Origin: Adlercreutzia murintestinalis | GTDB taxonomy: Bacteria > Actinomycetota > Coriobacteriia > Coriobacteriales > Eggerthellaceae | NCBI RefSeq assembly: GCF_943192905.1 | Contig: NZ_CALPCC010000006.1 | Span: 1 to 64,000, forward strand | Direction: 5' to 3' | Length of the DNA stretch: 64,000 nucleotides | Shown: positions 58,515 through 64,000 of the stretch, in pieces | Position numbering within the stretch: position 1 is the stretch's first letter | Layout of the letters: every line of letters starts with the position of its first letter | Made by a program: the position numbers and the translations under genes | Notes under the pieces: generated by a model | Database searches by the model: none | Told to the model about the DNA's origin: nothing | Seen by the model: the letters and a program-made list of their open reading frames with translations, nothing else

Positions 58515-60983
58515 CACAGGTCCTCCTCGCTGCAACGGTAGATTTTGCACAGGGTGCACTTCAGGTCGGCACCGAAACCGGTGCGTCCGGGCTTGTTCGC
58601 CAACAACTGATTGATGTTGGACTGCCTGAATCCGTACAGATTCGGTTCGGCACCATCCTGCTCGGGGAACCACCAACCATGCTGTGCGGCGATCTCCTTC
58701 TCGGAGACCTCGTGGGTGACGCGTGCCCGCTGACGGCAACGCCCGCGATGATTCTCGATCCATACCCAGTCGCCCTCGGAGATATTGTGCTCGGCGGCCG
58801 TTTTCGGATTGATCTGCACCCACGGGTCAGGAGTGAGCTGGCGCAGATACGGAATTTGGCGATGCTCGGAATGGAAGAACGAGGTGGTGCGCGCACCGGT
58901 GATCATGATGAGCGGGTATTTCTCGTAGAGATCAGGGGTGGACACAGGGCCGATACCCGGCTCTTCGATGTAGGGCAGCGGATCGTAGCCGTATGCTTGG
59001 AACAGCGTCGAATAGAATTCGATACGCCCGGTCGGCGTGTTGAAGCCAGGTTGCCCGTCGGGACGCATGAGGCCCTTCTCGTACTTCTTGTAGATGTACT
59101 TCTGATATACCGGCCCTTGCTCCATGAGTTCGTGGAAGGTGAACCCAGAGGGCTTCACGATCTCATCGTAGACCTCATCCTCGGTTGCCCATGGCCAGGT
59201 GCGCTGCTTGCCCTCGGGGCGATTGATGGCAGCCATTGAACTCATCATCATGGTCGAAGTACTGAGCCAAGCGGCGGTTGATCTCGCAGTCGGAGAGCGC
59301 CTCGCCCTCGGCCGCGCAGCCACCGGTGATGGCTGACAGGAAATAATAATGAGCGCGCACCGAATGCTTCTCTGCCCATGTTTGCACGGGCAGCACGATA
59401 TCGGCACTTGACTGGATCATGGGCGTCATGAAGATGTCGCACGCTGCCACGAACTCGGGCTTCTTCATGGCCTTATACCAACGCTCCGTCTCACAGCTCA
59501 TGCAAGCGATGCCGTTCGAGGTTTGGATCCACACGCCTTTCACACCGCCCTCTTCGCACACCTCAAGGCACATATCGGGCATGGCCTGCGTCAAACCATA
59601 GCGATACATCGGGTATTCCTTCCACCCGACGCGCTTTTTCTGCGTCTCTTCATCGATCAGATCGTAGATGCCCCACGCGCCCGCAGACGGCTGATCGACG
59701 CCCATCGGCGCTGCGGTATAGCACATGCCACCCGGTACATCCAGATTGCCCGTGATGGTCCACAGCGCTGCAATGGCCTGTGCGCACGGAGTGCCTTGGC
59801 TCTGCATATCAACAGCCAAGCCCCACACCACGTTTGCCGGATGAGACGTTGCGAACAGACGCGCGGCATCGATGATCTTCTGCTTGGGCACCCAGGTCAT
59901 GTTCTCGACCTCGTCCAGCGACAACTCGCGAGCCCGGGCAGCAAGCTCGTCGAATCCGTAGGTCCATCGCTCTACGAAGTCGTGATCGTAGAGGTCCTCG
60001 TCGATGATGACCTTGATCATCCCGAGCGCCAGCGCCGTATCAGTGCCCGGGCGAAGCTGAAGATGAATGTCGGCATGCGCGGCCAGCCAGGTGACGCGCG
60101 GCTCCACCGAAATCAATTTGCAGCCCAGCTTCATCGCGTCGGTCACCCAATGACCCATGAAGAAGTCAGGATTCGAGATGGTGGGGTTACAGCCCCAAAC
60201 GATCGTGCACTCCGGGCACACCCAATCAGGATCGTCATAGCGCAATGCGCTGAACTGGCTGAAATCTGCGATGAGCATGCCGCCATAGGTCATGATCATC
60301 AATGACAGACGAGGCAGGTAGCATGCCGTACCCGACAAGAACCCATACTCGTTAGGACTGCCAAAGGTGTTGGCCATGCGCCCTACCTGCCACTGATTAT
60401 CACGCGCAGTGCCGCGCAAGCAGTGGATGCTGTCGCCACCGTACGTCATCGCAATGCGGCGGAACTCCTTATAGCACGTCTCAAGCGCTTCATCCCAGCT
60501 GATGCGCTCCCATTTGTTCTCGCCGCGCTCGCCTATCCGCTTCATGGGGTACAGGATGCGATCGGGATGGAACTCGACCTGCTTGAACGCCAAACAGCGC
60601 GGGCAGAGCGCACCACGGTTGTAGGGGTCATCCGGATCGCCTTCGCACTTGATGAAGCGGCCGGTCTCGGGGTCGGAATACACCAACACGCCGCACCCTT
60701 CATGACAGCCCGGTGCCGACCACACGCTCGTGCGCGTGACCAACATGCCGTCTTCCATATACTGCCACTCGCCAGGATGCTTCCAATCCTGCATCTCGGG
60801 ACGCTCGCCAGCGCCGAAGTTGAATTGATTTTCTTCCTTCGTCGTGCCAATGTCGTCGCGCTCTTTCTCCAGAACGGATTCCTCGCGACGATCAGCCGCA
60901 TCAGGGCCATCCGATCCGCTAAAGGCCCATTTCGAGTCTTCTCTGCGGACAGCCTGTGCGCCGTCCATCTTGAACTCTTCCAT
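58514..60983 (-). pseudogene. Molybdopterin oxidoreductase, catalytic subunit 2, with one-base frameshift
   Basis: The reading frame runs from ATG 60981-60983 (AGGAG five bases upstream) to about 59237 and continues in another frame to the stop at 58514. Removing one A from TTCAATGG at 59236-59237 gives a continuous protein of about 822 residues whose parts join as HDDEF-MAAINRPEGK. Related to catalytic subunit 1: C93, C97 and C127 match its Fe-S cysteines but the first is Ser86 (RTSVWSAPGC); C221 in LSGTACYLPR is the candidate metal ligand. No Tat signal. It may be a pseudogene, a sequencing error or a programmed frameshift. Confidence 0.75.
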
Positions 60984-61182
60984 CGCAGCTCCTCTCATCA
61001 TCTGCTCGTGAAAGCACCACCATGAAAGCACGGCGAAAGAGGGAGACCCTCGCGCGATGGGTATGCTTGCCAGGAAATCAGCCCATTAGTATGAGGCTCT
61101 GAACAGGTGAAAGAAAACGCTTACCGAGAAGAGCGAGGCGCTTTCATGAAGCACCCGTCGCTCGCGCGAAGAGCGCCACGCA

Positions 61183-62655
61183 TCAAGCGCGGCCGCTCTC
61201 GTCAAGGGGGAACTCTTCCACGAACGACATCAACTTCTGCTGGGAGTGGATATCTATCTTGCGGTAGATGTTGTAGATATGACTCTTCACCGTATGAGGC
61301 GAAATGGTCAACTCCTCTTGTATCCATGAGGCATTACGACCACGCGCAAGATACGCGAGGATATCCGATTCGCGCGGAGAGAGCTGATAGAGTCGTGCAA
61401 TAGCAGCGCATCGCCGCTCGAACAGCTCAGATTCGTCCATGTGAACCGATACCGTAACACCACGCTCCGATCCATCATCAGCGCTACCGTCTGAGGGATG
61501 ATGCCTCCCGACGGGAAAGAAGATCATCACAACGCACACGAGCGCGATCGCCGTGATCAGCCTCACAGTAGCGAATGCCTCAGCATGAGCGCCATAGATC
61601 ACGGTGACAAGTGACGCCACGCCCCAGCCGACGGCGAATCCGAACGTGGTAACGAACAACCGCAGGGGCGCTTGGCGAAAGAACGGAGACGTGCGGCCAG
61701 CTACGCATTTCTTCATGATGAACGCGTAATTCACCGCTTTGAATGCGCCCCACACTGCGCACATCGCACCCGAACACACCAGCTGCACGATCGGAGGCGC
61801 CACCGGTACGACCACGCACATAACCACGCCAGCCACCACCACCATGCGTTGGAGCACCGTGATGCCCAAACGGTTCTTGCGAAAACCGATGATGGCTATA
61901 GCCAATGCGCCCGGGATCACCGACAGCATGCCAACAAGCACCTCATCGTGACCAGAATTGAACAGAAAGAGGAAGTTGAGCGCGAACACGATGCCGAATA
62001 CGAAGAATGACGGCTCGATCTCTTTCGTGAAGCACCACGTGCTCTCGGTCGACTCCAAAGGGGCTGCTTGGTCGTTCGCGCTGGCGTGCTGTGTTGCGAA
62101 GAGCAGGAGTACGATGCTGAAAAGCGCGTAGGCCAGCCCGAACACCGATTGCATCGCAGCAGGCGCGGCGGTGGCGAAGGTGAACAAGAGCGCACCACCG
62201 ACAAAGCCGAAACCCGTGAAGCGACCGTACAATTCAGTGCCCACCCGACTGAGCACGTCCAGCCATGACGTTGTCAATGCGGCGCCTGCGATACCGGCAA
62301 GCACATTCGCACCGCACACCACGGCAAGGGGAATATGCATACCGTTATGCATGGAGCACGCCACGAGCGGCAGCAACACCGAGCAGATCACCTCCGTACC
62401 CACCGCCAAGCCGGAGAACACATTGAAGCGTGGAAGGCGCCCCAACCCCGCCAAGAGCGCATAGCCTAAGGCCATGCCCGCGAACACCGCGGCTTGCGAC
62501 GCATCGCGAACCTGCACGGGCACCTGAGGCGGAAACTCGCAGAACAGCCAGAAAAAGCACAGGAACATCCATGCCATGAGAAACGAGAAGCCCACTAAGC
62601 TGATCAACTCAACCGCCGACATGCGTAATGCGCGGTCGATAAACGAGCTGGCCAT
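61183..62655 (-). CDS. Membrane-LuxR regulator of redox cassette 2
   Basis: 490 residues: about 12 membrane helices and a C-terminal LuxR HTH (LSPRESDILAYLARGRNASWIQEELTISPHTVKSHIYNIYRKIDIHSQQKL). Start ATG 62653-62655 nine bases after AGGAG; the frame extends upstream without support. It lies just upstream of catalytic subunit 2 on the same strand (200-base gap with no gene), unlike the divergent layout of cassette 1. Confidence 0.88.
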   Translation of the reverse strand: MASSFIDRALRMSAVELISLVGFSFLMAWMFLCFFWLFCEFPPQVPVQVRDASQAAVFAGMALGYALLAGLGRLPRFNVFSGLAVGTEVICSVLLPLVACSMHNGMHIPLAVVCGANVLAGIAGAALTTSWLDVLSRVGTELYGRFTGFGFVGGALLFTFATAAPAAMQSVFGLAYALFSIVLLLFATQHASANDQAAPLESTESTWCFTKEIEPSFFVFGIVFALNFLFLFNSGHDEVLVGMLSVIPGALAIAIIGFRKNRLGITVLQRMVVVAGVVMCVVVPVAPPIVQLVCSGAMCAVWGAFKAVNYAFIMKKCVAGRTSPFFRQAPLRLFVTTFGFAVGWGVASLVTVIYGAHAEAFATVRLITAIALVCVVMIFFPVGRHHPSDGSADDGSERGVTVSVHMDESELFERRCAAIARLYQLSPRESDILAYLARGRNASWIQEELTISPHTVKSHIYNIYRKIDIHSQQKLMSFVEEFPLDESGRA

Positions 62656-62855
62656 CTGGTACCACTCCTGAGCTGAAAAGGGTATGACGCCCATTACAAC
62701 GATATGTCCTGCGACTTCTATCGTGCGTAGCGCTACCAGGATTATAGCGCTCATACCAGCACCGCGGTAGACGCATTCCGCATGATGGCGGCACGGTCCT
62801 GTCGTCAGAGCTTAGAGCACCTTGCCGGTCAGCGCGTGCTCGGTGCCGCATATGC

Positions 62856-62883
62856 GGAGAGGCGGGCATGCACCCGCCTCTCC
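62856..62883 (-). terminator. Strong hairpin after the MFS gene
   Basis: GGAGAGGCGGG and CCCGCCTCTCC, 11-bp perfect stem with a six-base loop, 50 bases past the MFS stop. No U-run, so a terminator without a U tail or an mRNA stabiliser. Confidence 0.6.
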
Positions 62884-62932
62884 AGACGCGAACGACCACC
62901 GGCCGCTTCGCGTACTTCCGTGCTCGACGCTC

Positions 62933-64000
62933 CTACTCGGACGCTTCGGCTTTCTGCTCGTTCGCATCAGAGCCAGGATCCGAAGCTGCCCCGCTGCGCG
63001 CGCCAGCAACGCTCTTCGAAGGCTTCACGCCGATCGACAAGATGATGCCCACCACACCAACCGGGACGAGCGCCCAGAATGCAAGCATCGGATCGACATG
63101 GATGCCCTGCCCCAGAGCTTCCTGGACCGCAGCACCGATAGCAGGACCGAAATCAGCCGACGTACCGCCCGATGCCAATACCGCCTGCTTGGCATTGATG
63201 GCCACATTCGATGCGGCCGTCAGACCTTCATTGAACGGCGCGAGCACATAGCTCGTTGCGATCTGCCCCGCATACTGACCAAGGGTCAACAAGGAAAGCC
63301 CGAAGGCCACCGCAGTCTGGCCGCCCTTGAACACGAACGTGGGCACGAGCGGGCGGCAGCATGCATTGAGCATCATGTTGCCAATGCAGAAAAACAGCAC
63401 GTACGGGATGAAGAACTGCGCCTGAAACGCCAGAGCCGAACAGATGGTCAGGCCGGTAATGCCCACGACCACGCAGAGATACTTGTAGCTTTTTGGCGTC
63501 TTGTCCAAGATGAACCCGCCAATAGGAGCGAGCGCGCCGCATGCGCAGATCAAGCCGCCCCAGATGCCCGCGGTGGCAGCATCCCATCCGAAGCCGCCCA
63601 ACAGCTCAGGAGTTTGCAGCCAAGTCTTGAGATATTGGCTGAACGCGTAATTCATGTAGTTGAAGATAAGGAACATGATGATGAGACACCACAGCTGGCG
63701 GTTCTTGAACAGATAGAGCACCTCTTTGAGCGGCTTGCGCACCGGAGAGACCTGCGAGCGCTCATCCTCGCGAGGTGCGCGAAACACCACAGCAAACACG
63801 ATCAGCATCACAACCGCAAGAGCGCACCAGACCCATTGCACGTTCGCGATCGACTGACCCACCGCGTTGTAAACGCCGTCGTTGACGAAATTGCTCAAGA
63901 AGATGCCGATGGGCGCCCAGCACGACCAGATGGCCATGGCGCGACCTCGCGTTGCATCAGGGAACCAGATGGAGACGCACGTTGGCCCTGCGACCACCGT
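62933..64000 (-). CDS. MFS transporter, partial at window edge
   Basis: The frame stays open to the window end, so the N-terminal helices lie outside. About 356 residues remain, with membrane helices and the block PTCVSIWFPDATRGRAMAIW typical of MFS/OFA-like carriers, then a hydrophilic Ala/Ser/Glu-rich tail. It is on the same strand as, and upstream of, the second LuxR regulator, so it may belong to cassette 2. Confidence 0.85.
   Translation of the reverse strand, partial: TVVAGPTCVSIWFPDATRGRAMAIWSCWAPIGIFLSNFVNDGVYNAVGQSIANVQWVWCALAVVMLIVFAVVFRAPREDERSQVSPVRKPLKEVLYLFKNRQLWCLIIMFLIFNYMNYAFSQYLKTWLQTPELLGGFGWDAATAGIWGGLICACGALAPIGGFILDKTPKSYKYLCVVVGITGLTICSALAFQAQFFIPYVLFFCIGNMMLNACCRPLVPTFVFKGGQTAVAFGLSLLTLGQYAGQIATSYVLAPFNEGLTAASNVAINAKQAVLASGGTSADFGPAIGAAVQEALGQGIHVDPMLAFWALVPVGVVGIILSIGVKPSKSVAGARSGAASDPGSDANEQKAEASE

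Overview
The window is about 60% G+C and reads as a chromosomal segment of an anaerobic actinobacterium of the class Coriobacteriia, most likely Eggerthellaceae (Slackia/Eggerthella-like). The basis is gene content: molybdopterin oxidoreductases with small Fe-S partners, LuxR-type regulators whose N-terminal half is a polytopic membrane domain, rubrerythrin, ferredoxin-dependent 2-oxoacid oxidoreductase, membrane pyrophosphatase, and a complete set of actinobacterial housekeeping genes. This placement is inference from protein character; no 16S rRNA is present. Nearly all genes lie on the minus strand, so operons read from high to low coordinates.

Layout, left to right. 1-10625: a tightly overlapped UMP-biosynthesis operon in transcription order pyrR-pyrB-pyrC-carA-carB-pyrK-pyrD-pyrF-gmk-rpoZ, preceded by a leader with a recognisable PyrR-binding motif and a possible Shine-Dalgarno switch; pyrE is not here. 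10670-15040: a large secreted, repeat-rich, probably wall-anchored protein and an N-terminally short ATPase-like regulator. 15062-15258: a striking array of ten-or-so TATTCRGTC boxes spaced by one helical turn. 15346-20468: accessory single genes (beta-carbonic anhydrase, SRAP/HMCES-type DNA-protein crosslink protein, stand-alone HipA-like kinase, flavodoxin-like reductase, ATP-grasp enzyme, rubrerythrin). 20648-28988: a four-subunit 2-oxoacid:ferredoxin oxidoreductase flanked on both sides by a paired AMP-forming acyl-CoA ligase and XRE-cupin regulator.

29048-46082: core information-processing genes: rsmB-fmt-def-dnaG, dgt (plus strand), rnhA, hppA, ribF-truB-nrnA-rbfA-infB-nusA-rimP; the last operon starts with a folded leader RNA. 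46102-49308: leuA and serA. 49448-64000: two related redox cassettes. Each has a DMSO-reductase-family catalytic subunit without a Tat signal, a small two-cluster Fe-S subunit, a membrane-LuxR regulator, and a small protein with a DxxSGAT/DxxTGAT motif like the flavinylation site of FMN-binding proteins. The second cassette also has MFS transporters, and its catalytic subunit carries a single-base frameshift. serC lies between the cassettes.

The most unusual items are the helically phased box array, the two small proteins with isolated flavinylation-like motifs beside the molybdoenzymes, the possible PyrR translational switch, and the zinc-finger-like tail on NusA. I saw no tRNA, rRNA, CRISPR array, insertion sequence or prophage.
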